Assembly (NCBI GenBank): GCA_040007095.1
Contig: JBDTVS010000009.1
Location: forward strand, 14,493 to 78,492
Reading direction: 5' to 3'
Length of the DNA stretch: 64,000 nucleotides
DNA from: JBDTVS01 sp040007095
GTDB lineage: Bacteria > Acidobacteriota > Vicinamibacteria > Vicinamibacterales > CAVVIG01
This document shows positions 43,707 to 52,161 of the stretch, piece after piece; the stretch's first letter is position 1; each line of letters begins with the position of its first letter. Below the pieces are notes generated by a model. The model saw only the letters and a program-made list of their open reading frames with translations. It searched no databases and had not been told where the DNA came from. A program made the position numbers and the translations under genes.

Positions 43707-44528
43707 CTACTTCAGCGCGGCGCCGTTGAACTTCTGGTTCTCCTCGCACACGAACTCGATGAGCTCCGTGTCGACCAGCAGGCGTTGGTTCACCCGCACC
43801 GTCCACGGCCTGGTGTAGGCCTTGGGATCGTCGATCGTGACATCGATCTCCAACGTGCCGAAGTTCGGGCGCCGGAAGCGCTCGATGATCTTGCCGGCAG
43901 ATGTCAGCGGAGCGCCGTTCACGTCGAGCCAGCCGTCGTCCCTGAAGTGGGTCGACTCAACCACCAGCGTGTCGCCTTCCCACCACCCGCGGGAGTAGCC
44001 GAACCACCACGGCTGCGAATCGCCGCTCGGCGCCGCACGGCCGTCCATGAAGATCTGACGAACGCCCGCGTTCGCCTCGTAGATGATGACGATCAGGTCT
44101 TTGGTCTGGACTATCTTGCGCGGCTGCGAGTGCGTGTGCAGCTGCATGTGGCCAAGCGGCAGACACGCCGCGTCCGGGTTGTCCTTGCTCTCGGTTGCCA
44201 TGCGCTTCTTCCGCAGCTCGGCCGCCCACGGCTGGAAGGGAAGCCCTTCCTTGAAGCCGGCCTCGATGTTCCAGAACGTGGCTTGGACCGGAGTGCCAGG
44301 CGGCGGCTCTGGCGGCCGCCCGCGAAGACCCAGGACGCCGGCGTAGTTCCAGATCCCGGAGAGGTCTGGATGTCCGTCCGTGGTGCGAGGAGCCGCCGCG
44401 GTGACGCTCGGCTTGCCGTCGGCGGCCCGAGGCACCCCGGCCGTGGGAAAGCTCGGCCACTGTGCCTCGAGCGCAGGTGCCGCGAGAACGGCAGTGAGAA
44501 GTCCCAGCGCGAGGAATGTCGATCTCAT
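43707..44528 (-). CDS. Secreted protein of the A/C family (unknown function)
   Basis: 273 aa. Signal peptide ends near residue 22 (ALEAQ). Family pattern: HPDLSGIWNYAG, IFMDGRAAP, GWWEGDTLVVESTHF, GWLDVNGAPLTSAGKIIERF and IDDPKAYTRPW. It matches the A and C proteins of the two modules at 13.4 and 57.5 kb, but stands alone with no MBL gene. Typical of proteins widespread in Acidobacteria with no assigned function. 56 bp downstream lies the VanZ-like gene in the same direction. Confidence 0.8.
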   Translation of the reverse strand: MRSTFLALGLLTAVLAAPALEAQWPSFPTAGVPRAADGKPSVTAAAPRTTDGHPDLSGIWNYAGVLGLRGRPPEPPPGTPVQATFWNIEAGFKEGLPFQPWAAELRKKRMATESKDNPDAACLPLGHMQLHTHSQPRKIVQTKDLIVIIYEANAGVRQIFMDGRAAPSGDSQPWWFGYSRGWWEGDTLVVESTHFRDDGWLDVNGAPLTSAGKIIERFRRPNFGTLEIDVTIDDPKAYTRPWTVRVNQRLLVDTELIEFVCEENQKFNGAALK

Positions 44529-44721
44529 GGCGCCTTTATGGTCGCAGGATCACGCGGCGCAGTAAAGAGCGGTGACTAGTTCGCCGCGGCCTCCACCGGC
44601 GGATCGACGACCTGCCGTCGAACAGATGGACACCACAAATACCGTCCGGCTCTCAAGATTTCAGCGGCGAACGAGCAACTTATTCGCCGGGATGCCGTCC
44701 AATCCCAGGAATCGAGGTGTT

Positions 44722-45447
44722 ATGTTCAACCGTTCAGGGATGACACTCGTCGGGCTTGCGCTGACGACACTGTTCGCCAGCGGATGCGAAATCGAGGCGC
44801 AATCGCGAAGCGCGGACGGATCCTTCGACCGCACGATCAAAGTGAGCGGGCCTGTGGATCTGGACATTCAGTCGCGGTCTGGCCGAATCAACATCAGGGT
44901 GGGCGACGGCGACGCGGTCCGCGTCGTCGGCCGGATTCGCGCCTACGGGTCGTTCTCAGCATTCAGCGGCGTCTATACGCCGGAAGAGCAGGCGTCGGCG
45001 CTCGCCTCGTCCCCACCGATCGAGCAGTCGGGCAACGCGATCTCGGTCGGCGACATCCGCCAGCCCGGCCTTGGTGCCAACGTCAGCATCAGCTACGACG
45101 TGACGGTGCCCGCCAACACCCGGTTGCGCTCGGTGAGCCGGTCCGGGGATCAGAATATCGACATGGTTCGGGGGCCGGTCGTGGCGACCAGCCGATCTGG
45201 GAGCATTCAGCTCCGAGAAGTCGGGGGCGATGTCGAGGTCGAGACACGGTCGGGCGAGGTGGATCTGCGGCTGCCGGCAGACGGCGGCGCAGTCGTCGAC
45301 GTCGCGACGCGCTCCGGCGCTATCGACAGCGACATCGCGACCCGAATCGATCGCGAACACGCGCGCCGGCATGTTCGCGGGACCATCGGCGCCGGCGGCC
45401 GGCGCGTCGAGATCCATACGAGATCAGGGTCGGTTCGGATTCGATAG
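44722..45447 (+). CDS. Lipoprotein with DUF4097-like beta repeats
   Basis: 241 aa from ATG 44722 (gaggtg ribosome site). Lipobox LFASGC puts the lipidated Cys at residue 18. The rest is a right-handed beta-helix-like run of RSG strand repeats (IQSRSGRINI, SVSRSGDQNIDM, ATSRSGSIQLREV, ETRSGEVDLRL, ATRSGAIDSD, HTRSGSVRIR), the pattern of DUF4097/adhesin-like proteins. It should be anchored to a membrane, facing periplasm or surface. Function unknown. Confidence 0.85.
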   Translation: MFNRSGMTLVGLALTTLFASGCEIEAQSRSADGSFDRTIKVSGPVDLDIQSRSGRINIRVGDGDAVRVVGRIRAYGSFSAFSGVYTPEEQASALASSPPIEQSGNAISVGDIRQPGLGANVSISYDVTVPANTRLRSVSRSGDQNIDMVRGPVVATSRSGSIQLREVGGDVEVETRSGEVDLRLPADGGAVVDVATRSGAIDSDIATRIDREHARRHVRGTIGAGGRRVEIHTRSGSVRIR

Positions 45448-45606
45448 CACATCACCCTCGCGATACGGGTCGCCCCGGGTCCGCGGCGCACCTTGCTCGT
45501 GCGGCGCACCGGGCGGCGCGCGATTCCGCGGTCCGCCTTTTCCCGCTTCTTCCTTCTTCTCCGCGCTGAACGTCGTGATTGATCTTGAGGCGGAGACAGC
45601 AGCGTC

Positions 45607-45634
45607 TTGACAATCTCCCTCTCGTGCCGATAAT
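45607..45634 (+). promoter_or_regulatory. Promoter predicted to give a leaderless transcript
   Basis: TTGACA (45607-45612), 16-bp spacer, GATAAT (45629-45634). The ATG of the PQQ dehydrogenase begins at 45640, about where transcription should start, and no Shine-Dalgarno is present. Confidence 0.6.
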
Positions 45635-45639
45635 CGGCG

Positions 45640-47706
45640 ATGACCAAGTATCAACGTCGCGCCGTGGTTGTCGGCGTCGCAGCCCTTCTGGCCACCAGCG
45701 GGCAGGGTCTCTTGAAGTCTGCCGAGGGCGACTCTCAACTGGCGTCGAAGGAATGGGCGACTGTCAGCGGCGACCTGGGCAACACGCGCTATTCGACGCT
45801 GACGCAGATCAACACCCAGACCGTAAGCCGACTGGCAGGCGCCTGGACGTCGCCGAAGTTCGACTCCGTCGGGGCGGGTCGGGCCATGCCCGTCGTAAAG
45901 GACGGCCTGCTGTTCATCACCATCGGTTCCTCAATTTACGCCTACAACGCGAAGACGGGCGCCACGGCCTGGCAGCATCAGACCGACACGCCGCCCGAAA
46001 CCGCCGCGCTGAGCGAGTACAACCGGAGTGGGAGGGGACTGCCGAATCGGGAAGGCGTGGCTGTGGGCGAAGGGCTCGTGTTCGCCGGGCTGACCAATGC
46101 CCGCGTCATCGCGCTACGGGAAAAGACCGGTGAGGTGGCGTGGGATGTCTACGTCGGCATCGAGCCGGCGCGCGCGGGTCAGGGCGTTTCGGGCGCGCCC
46201 GTGTACGCCAACGGCCTGGTGTTTGTCGGGACCGCAGGCGACACCGGATTCAGGGGCAAGGTCATCGCGCTCGACGCGCAGACCGGGCGCAAGGCCTGGG
46301 AATGGTTCGCCGTGCCCGGCCCGGGGGAGAAGGGACACGAGACGTGGCCGAAGAATTCCGACTCGTGGAAGACCGGCGGCGGCGCCGTCTGGCTCGTTGG
46401 CGCGGCGGATCCGGAGTTGGGCCTGGTCTATTTCGGCACGGGCAACGGCGTGCCCCAGTACGCGGGCGATACCCGCGCCGGCGACAACCTCTACCTCTGC
46501 TCAGTCGTCGCGCTCGAGATCAAAACCGGCAAGCTGCGGTGGTATTACCAGACGATCCGCCACGACATCTGGGAGGCCGATATCGCGGAATCGCCCGTGC
46601 TCTTCGACGCTCAGGTGGGCGGACGCGTACGCAAGGCGGTTGCGGCGATGCGCACGGACGGTTATCTCTTCATGCTCGATCGCGAGACCGGCAAGGCGCT
46701 GCTGCCAATTGAGGAACGCAAGGTGCCGCAGGACGCGCGTAACCACACCGTAGGCACGCAGCCGTATCCGGTCGGTGCCGATCCGGTATTGCCCGATTGC
46801 ACGGAGTGGCGGAAGCAGACAATGCCCTCCGGCTTCGAGCTGGGCTGTTTCTTTGCGCCGGCGTCGCTCGATCAACCGAACCTGCTGACCCCGGCGTGGG
46901 GCATGCGCGTCGTGCCGATGGCCTTCAGCCCGCAGACGGGATATTTCTACGCCATCGGCAACTCCTCGCTGCAATGGTTCCGTCGAGCCGAAGACCCGTA
47001 CATCTTCATCCTCGGGGCCGGTAAGGTGCCCGGACTGCCACAGGGGCACGCGGTGATGGCAGCGATCGACAGCCGGACCAACAAGATCGCGTGGAAGAAG
47101 GATTTCCGCGGAGGGCGGCCCGCCGGCGCGCTCGTCACCGCCGGCGGCCTCCTGTTTCAGATGATGCCGGATGGAAACCTCGTCGGCGAGGACGCCAAGA
47201 CTGGCGACGTGGTCTGGCAATTCCAGACCGGACAACCAGGCGGCGGTCCAGCTGCCAGCTACGAGATCGACGGCGAACAGTACATCGCCACGGCGCTCAG
47301 GAACAACGTGTGGGCGTTCAAGCTCGGAGGATCGGTCAAGCCGCTGCCTGCGCCGGAGCAGGCCGCGCGACCGGCCACGCCGCCGCTCTTCAACGGCACG
47401 ATCCAGGATACCAACCGAATCGAAACCGTGACGAACATCCGCGACAACTCTTCCGGTGGCGCGCGCTTCATGAACGACGAGTACGCGTTCAGCGTCTATC
47501 GCGCCCGCGTCAAGGTCGGTACGCAGGTGCTCTGGGTGAACAACGGCCGGATGAAACACACCGTGATGGCTGAGGACGGCTCGTGGACCACCGGTCCGCT
47601 CGCGCCGCTCGAGGCGGGCGCCGTCAAATTCGACAAGCCCGGAGAATACACCTACGTCTGCCGCGACCACCCATGGGCGAAAGCGCAGCTGATCGTGGTG
47701 CCGTAG
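45640..47706 (+). CDS. PQQ-dependent alcohol-dehydrogenase-type propeller with C-terminal cupredoxin domain
   Basis: 688 aa. Signal peptide ends near residue 28. Eight-bladed PQQ propeller over about residues 35-570 (repeats GKVIALDAQTGRKAWEW, VVALEIKTGKLRWYYQTIRHDIWEADIAESPVL, NLVGEDAKTGDVVWQF). From about residue 600 a cupredoxin-like domain follows, with VLWVNNGRMKHTVMAEDG and YTYVCRDHPWAKAQLIV: His, Cys and His are present, but the axial Met position is not Met. Many relatives carry cytochrome c there. Probably a periplasmic dehydrogenase passing electrons through copper. Confidence 0.9.
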   Translation: MTKYQRRAVVVGVAALLATSGQGLLKSAEGDSQLASKEWATVSGDLGNTRYSTLTQINTQTVSRLAGAWTSPKFDSVGAGRAMPVVKDGLLFITIGSSIYAYNAKTGATAWQHQTDTPPETAALSEYNRSGRGLPNREGVAVGEGLVFAGLTNARVIALREKTGEVAWDVYVGIEPARAGQGVSGAPVYANGLVFVGTAGDTGFRGKVIALDAQTGRKAWEWFAVPGPGEKGHETWPKNSDSWKTGGGAVWLVGAADPELGLVYFGTGNGVPQYAGDTRAGDNLYLCSVVALEIKTGKLRWYYQTIRHDIWEADIAESPVLFDAQVGGRVRKAVAAMRTDGYLFMLDRETGKALLPIEERKVPQDARNHTVGTQPYPVGADPVLPDCTEWRKQTMPSGFELGCFFAPASLDQPNLLTPAWGMRVVPMAFSPQTGYFYAIGNSSLQWFRRAEDPYIFILGAGKVPGLPQGHAVMAAIDSRTNKIAWKKDFRGGRPAGALVTAGGLLFQMMPDGNLVGEDAKTGDVVWQFQTGQPGGGPAASYEIDGEQYIATALRNNVWAFKLGGSVKPLPAPEQAARPATPPLFNGTIQDTNRIETVTNIRDNSSGGARFMNDEYAFSVYRARVKVGTQVLWVNNGRMKHTVMAEDGSWTTGPLAPLEAGAVKFDKPGEYTYVCRDHPWAKAQLIVVP

Positions 47707-47718
47707 GAGGCTTAGTAC

Positions 47719-48996
47719 TTAGAAGGCTTCCTGGATGGCCAGGTAGAATCCGTGCGAACCCTGTTTCCCCCAGCCGTAGTCGGTGCACAGGTTGGTCCTG
47801 GAGCGTTTGTTCAGCAGCACACGCAATCCCAGCCCGCCACCCGGGGCAAACGAGTCGAACAACCTCTCGCCCGTGTCCTGGCTGGCGATCGTGGTGGTGT
47901 TGAGAAACGCGACGAAGCCGAGCAGCCCTCCCTTGGTCAGCGCGCCCCGATATTCCACTTCGCCGTAGACAAGGTGATCGCCGCGATAACGGCCTTCGCC
48001 GTATCCGCGCGCCGAGCGATCGTTGGCCGCGGTCGCCGGCAGGTCCAGGTACGGCGCGGCACCGCCGGTCACGACGTCTTCCTGAAACCAGAACGCCAGT
48101 TTCTGCCGTCCGCTGCGCGTCAGCTTTCGATAGGTCCGCATGTCGACGTAGAGCTCCTGCCAGGACGAATCGCCGCCCAGAAAGCCGTCGAAGAAGGTGC
48201 GATACGTCGCGCTCGCCAGTGAACCGCGCTGCGCGTTGATCGCATTGTCGCGCGTGTCGAACAGCAGCCCGACGCTGGTCCCGGCCGAGGTCTGGCCGTC
48301 CGGTGCAAAGCCGTGCTTCCGGGTGTACGCCACGTAGGCCGATTCGTCCCAGGCGGCCACGGCGGTTGTCCCGGGGCGAATGTTCGAGTGGTTGCTGAGA
48401 TTGAGACCGCCTCCGACGTAGAGACTTGGGCCGACCTTGCGATAGACGGCTTCGTACAGCCGGCGCTGGGTATAGTCGGCGTTCTCCGCACCACCCGATA
48501 CTGTCTGGGTGCCGAGGTCGTAGGTGTTCTGCGACGTGAAGGAGAGGCGATCGTCTCCTTGAATGAACCAGCGATCGTCGCGGGTGAACATCGCGAACTT
48601 GATGCCGCCCAGTGCCTGCTTCTTCTGCGACAGCTTGACGCCGCCGGAGATTGACGAGATGCGCGTGGTGTCTGAATCGCCCCGGAAGAATGCCACGTTG
48701 CCCGAGAACCCCGCCGTGATACCCGTTGACGGTTTCGATCCGATAGAAGGCGCGAGAACCAGAAACGGTCTGTGCGAGTCGTGACTGGCCGAACCATCCG
48801 CGTCCGACCGAGCGCGGTGGCGAAGCAGTCGCCAGATGTCGCCGACATCCGTCGCAGGCGGAGGTGTGCCTCCGCTCGATGCGGACGACTCTTCCGCCCG
48901 GACCGCCCCGGTGGAGAGGACGGTCAACACGAGACAGAAAGAGAGTGATCGATAGAACCCAGCGCTGAACACATGGCAATCTCGCGGGAACGGCAT
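47719..48996 (-). CDS. Outer-membrane barrel protein, D15/BamA-like surface antigen
   Basis: 425 aa from ATG 48996; a GTG at 48972 would also fit the signal peptide (ends TGAVRA). The C-terminal 250 residues show the D15-type barrel (TSVGLLFDTRDNAINAQRGSLASATYR, YGEVEYRG, FAPGGGLGLRVLLNKRSRTNLCTDYGWG) and end in Phe, the outer-membrane insertion signal. No POTRA domains are seen, so it is a short barrel-only member, as in patatin-associated or surface lipoprotein export proteins. A -10-like TACAAT lies 10 bp before the ATG. Confidence 0.83.
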   Translation of the reverse strand: MPFPRDCHVFSAGFYRSLSFCLVLTVLSTGAVRAEESSASSGGTPPPATDVGDIWRLLRHRARSDADGSASHDSHRPFLVLAPSIGSKPSTGITAGFSGNVAFFRGDSDTTRISSISGGVKLSQKKQALGGIKFAMFTRDDRWFIQGDDRLSFTSQNTYDLGTQTVSGGAENADYTQRRLYEAVYRKVGPSLYVGGGLNLSNHSNIRPGTTAVAAWDESAYVAYTRKHGFAPDGQTSAGTSVGLLFDTRDNAINAQRGSLASATYRTFFDGFLGGDSSWQELYVDMRTYRKLTRSGRQKLAFWFQEDVVTGGAAPYLDLPATAANDRSARGYGEGRYRGDHLVYGEVEYRGALTKGGLLGFVAFLNTTTIASQDTGERLFDSFAPGGGLGLRVLLNKRSRTNLCTDYGWGKQGSHGFYLAIQEAF

Positions 48997-50127
48997 CGCG
49001 TTCTGATTGTAGCGGTGTCGGCCCGTGCGATCAGCGCCGCCTTACTCTTTTCACAATCGCACATCCAATCGTTGCGCCTCGGCGAGGGTGACGATTACAG
49101 CGATCTTGTTCAGTCTGTTATTGCTCGAGCAATGAACCGTGTGTCGAAGCGCTGTGAGGACAGCAAGGTCCAGAGCGGCGGCCTCATGTGGCGACGCGAT
49201 CCACGAGGATAAAGGAAAGTAGGGCGGCATCCGGCTTGCCCCGGCGTCACGCGAACTCCGCGCTGCGATGACAAACGGATTCTTTACGCGTCGGCTGCCC
49301 AAGCGTGATCAGGAGGTAAACATGTTCAAGGTTTCCATAAAAATTTGCGTTAGCCGCGTCGCTCGTTGCGGCGCTTACTGGGGTCGCACCTGGTCCAATC
49401 GCGCCACCTACGTCCATCCGTACGCGGTCCGGCGATATGGTCCTGTCCACGAGGCCGATCGGCATCGCATGATTACGCGGTCGCCTCGTGAGCGCGAGGA
49501 CGAACGGTCCAGCGCACGGTCGAAGGAAGAACACGCCCGACGCCGGGACGACCGTGGGCGATAGGAGGACGGCCCGTGGCTCAGACGATCACGATTCCGA
49601 TCGATCGATCACAATTCTGCTCGTTGATCGACGCTTTGAAACAGGCCTGACCTCCGTCTCGAAGTATTCAAGCAGAGGGCGCCCATTCCAGCCGGCCACG
49701 GGCTGCTACGACCGACCTCGGCACACGCGATCGTGTGCGGTCGGCGGACGTGCCGTGCGGTCCCTCGCGCGATGCCCTTTCCAAAACCGCCTGACCGTCC
49801 CACCTTCAACAAAGACACGGCCGCGAGCGAGTGAACCCGAGGGCAGCGGGCGGGGAGCCGGACGGGATTGACGGGTGTCCGACACCATAAGGTCCGCCCG
49901 CGCAGCCCCACCGTTGCCCCCGGCGAATGCGCTGGACGCGCATCGCGCCAAAATCGCGAGCAAAAACCCGATCAACACGCCGGGCGAATCCCTTGGCAGC
50001 CGCATTGCACAAGGCCTTGCAGGGCGCGATTCATTCGACTCGCGGGTGCGAAGTGCGAAGGGCCCGCGAAGCCGCAAGGGCTTCGTGATCCTGCAGCGCT
50101 TCAACTCGTGCCGGAGATCTCGACTAC
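48997..50127. other. 1.1-kb region without intact recognisable genes
   Basis: Only the frameshifted small reading frame at 49322 has gene-like signals. Several longer frames in 49480-50120 are Arg/Ser/Pro-rich on both strands with no homology-like pattern, as expected of random GC-rich frames. No RNA gene or repeat is seen. It may be decayed coding sequence. Confidence 0.55.
49322..49468 (+). pseudogene. Small secreted-protein reading frame broken by a +1 shift in an A-run
   Basis: A near-perfect ribosome site (aggaggtaaac) precedes ATG 49322. The frame starts MFKVSIK and then loses sense. If one base of the five-A run at 49338-49342 is skipped, it continues FALAASLVAALTGVAPGPIA, a good signal peptide, and ends at a TGA after about 49 residues. 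Either a frameshift mutation, an assembly error in the A-run, or slippage. Function unknown. Confidence 0.45.
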
Positions 50128-52161
50128 ATGAAGCGGATGAGCGCACCACGGTTCGGGAACTTCGCCACACGTTGGGGCCGTCTGCTGGCTGCCCTGTTCG
50201 GCCTCTCGGTCGCGTCAGGCCCGGTCGCCGCTCAGGGCCGCGTGCCGGATCTCAGTCAGTTGTCGATCGAGGACCTCATGAACATCGAGGTCACGTCCGC
50301 CTCGCGGAAGGAACAGCGTGCCTCGGACGTTGCCGCGGCCGTCTTCGTGATCACCCATGACGACATTCGCCGCTCCGGCATGTCGACGATCCCGGACCTG
50401 CTCCGCCTGGCGCCCGGCGTCGACGTCGCCCAAATCAACGCGAACAAGTGGGCGGTATCGGTCCGCGGCTTCAACGGGTTGTACGCGAACAAGCTGCTCG
50501 TCCTGGTCGACGGCCGCAGCACCTACAGCCGGATCTTCTCGGGCGTGTTCTGGGACGCCGAGGATCTGATGTTCGACGATGTCGATCGGATCGAGGTGAT
50601 CCGCGGGCCCGGCGCCGCGCTCTGGGGTGCCAACGCCGTCAACGGCGTAGTCAACATCGTCACCAAATCGGCCAGCGATACGCAGGGCGGACTCGCCCGT
50701 GTCGACGCCGGGCGGGTTGGCGAACAGGGAGCCGTCCGCTACGGGGGCACCATCGGTGCGACGAGCTATCGCCTCTCTTCCCAGTGGACCGGGCGCAATC
50801 AATCTCTCCTCCCGGCGGGCGCCCCTGCCGGCGATGGGTCCTACAGCATCACGACCGGATTTCGCGCCGATCGCACCACTCGGCCTGACGCCTTGACGTT
50901 CGAAGGCGACGTGACGCTGGGCCAGGTGCACGCGCTGTGGCCGAACCTCGATCCGCGATCGTCCGCTCAGGTCCCGCTCGCGAACGATTCGTCAGACTCC
51001 CGGGGAGGTCACCTTCTCGGTCGCTGGACCCACACGGGCGCCACGGGCGCCTCGCTGCAGGTCCAGTCGTTCGTCGACACCGTGAGCCGCCAGGAGCCGG
51101 TCGGCGGATATGACCGCAAAGTGTTCGACGTCGACACGCAATACCACACGGCTCTCGGCTCGCGTCATGATCTTGTCGCCGGCGCCGGCTATCGGTTCAG
51201 CGGCGACACGTTCTCGGGACGGGTCGGTCTGTCGATGAATCCGGCGGAAGACAAGTCGTCGCTCTTGACCGCCTTCATCCAGGACGAGATCAAGCTCTTG
51301 GGAAACCGCCTGGCCGTCACACTCGGCAGCCAGGTGCAGTACGACTCCGACTTCGGCGGGGGAGTGCAACCGACCGCGCGCGCGTTGTGGAAGGGATTGC
51401 CCCGTCAACGGTTCTGGGCGGCCACATCTCGCGCCCTGCGGACGCCGTCACTCTATGAGCGGCGGATGCGACTGGACTTCCCGCCGACGCCAGGCGTCGA
51501 CGGTCTGCCGATGGTCGTCACGGCGCAGGGCAACCCGTCGGCCGAGACAGAGAGTCTGGTCGACGTCGAGGCGGGGTACCGGCTCGAGGTCGGCAGTACC
51601 GCGTCGGTCGATGTCACAGGATATGCGGGCCGGTACGATCACCTGCGAACGCAAGAGCCGAGCGACCCCGTCGTGCAGTTCGTCCCGACGCCCCAGATTC
51701 TTGTCGCGTCGCAGTTCGGCAACCTCCTTCAGGCGACGACGCGTGGTCTCGAGATCGCGGGACACTGGACCCCGGTCCAGGCATGGCGCTTCGACGGCAG
51801 CTACACGGCCTTCCGGGTCACACCGCAACTGTTGCCAGCGAGCCACGATCCCACCGCGGGCGGCGAAGATGGAAGCGCGCCGCGGAGGCAGTGGCAGTTG
51901 AGGTCGACGTTCTCTCCGGCCTCCCGCGCGACCCTCAGCGGGGCGATTTTCTACGTGGGTCCACTGGTGCGGGACTCCGTGAGCGCCTACACGCGTGCCG
52001 ACATGAGCGCGGAATGGCGCCTGTCCAGCCGTCTGTCCGCCACGGTGATCGGCCAGAACCTCTTCGATCCGTCGCACGCCGAGTCGGCCGGCGTCGGCTC
52101 TTTGCTACTCCCCACAGAGGTGCCGCGGAGTGCCAGTCTGCGCCTGCGATGGATGTTCTGA
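50128..52161 (+). CDS. TonB-dependent receptor (BtuB/colicin-receptor type)
   Basis: 677 aa. A signal peptide ends near residue 36 (PVAAQG). DLSQLSIEDLMNIEVTSASRKEQ, with IEVTSASRK as TonB-box-like start, leads into the plug (AAVFVITHDDIRRSG, VRGFNGLYANKLLVLVDGRS, RIEVIRGPGAALWGANAVNGVVNIVTK). The barrel ends in RLRWMF with terminal Phe. Receptor, YfiR-like and hybrid-kinase genes follow in one direction with overlaps or short gaps, a recurrent arrangement. The ligand is unknown. Confidence 0.93.
   Translation: MKRMSAPRFGNFATRWGRLLAALFGLSVASGPVAAQGRVPDLSQLSIEDLMNIEVTSASRKEQRASDVAAAVFVITHDDIRRSGMSTIPDLLRLAPGVDVAQINANKWAVSVRGFNGLYANKLLVLVDGRSTYSRIFSGVFWDAEDLMFDDVDRIEVIRGPGAALWGANAVNGVVNIVTKSASDTQGGLARVDAGRVGEQGAVRYGGTIGATSYRLSSQWTGRNQSLLPAGAPAGDGSYSITTGFRADRTTRPDALTFEGDVTLGQVHALWPNLDPRSSAQVPLANDSSDSRGGHLLGRWTHTGATGASLQVQSFVDTVSRQEPVGGYDRKVFDVDTQYHTALGSRHDLVAGAGYRFSGDTFSGRVGLSMNPAEDKSSLLTAFIQDEIKLLGNRLAVTLGSQVQYDSDFGGGVQPTARALWKGLPRQRFWAATSRALRTPSLYERRMRLDFPPTPGVDGLPMVVTAQGNPSAETESLVDVEAGYRLEVGSTASVDVTGYAGRYDHLRTQEPSDPVVQFVPTPQILVASQFGNLLQATTRGLEIAGHWTPVQAWRFDGSYTAFRVTPQLLPASHDPTAGGEDGSAPRRQWQLRSTFSPASRATLSGAIFYVGPLVRDSVSAYTRADMSAEWRLSSRLSATVIGQNLFDPSHAESAGVGSLLLPTEVPRSASLRLRWMF

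Noticed and set aside
49480..50120. Several 60-160-residue frames before the TonB receptor
   Set aside because: Arg/Ser/Pro-rich, present on both strands, without ribosome sites or motifs.
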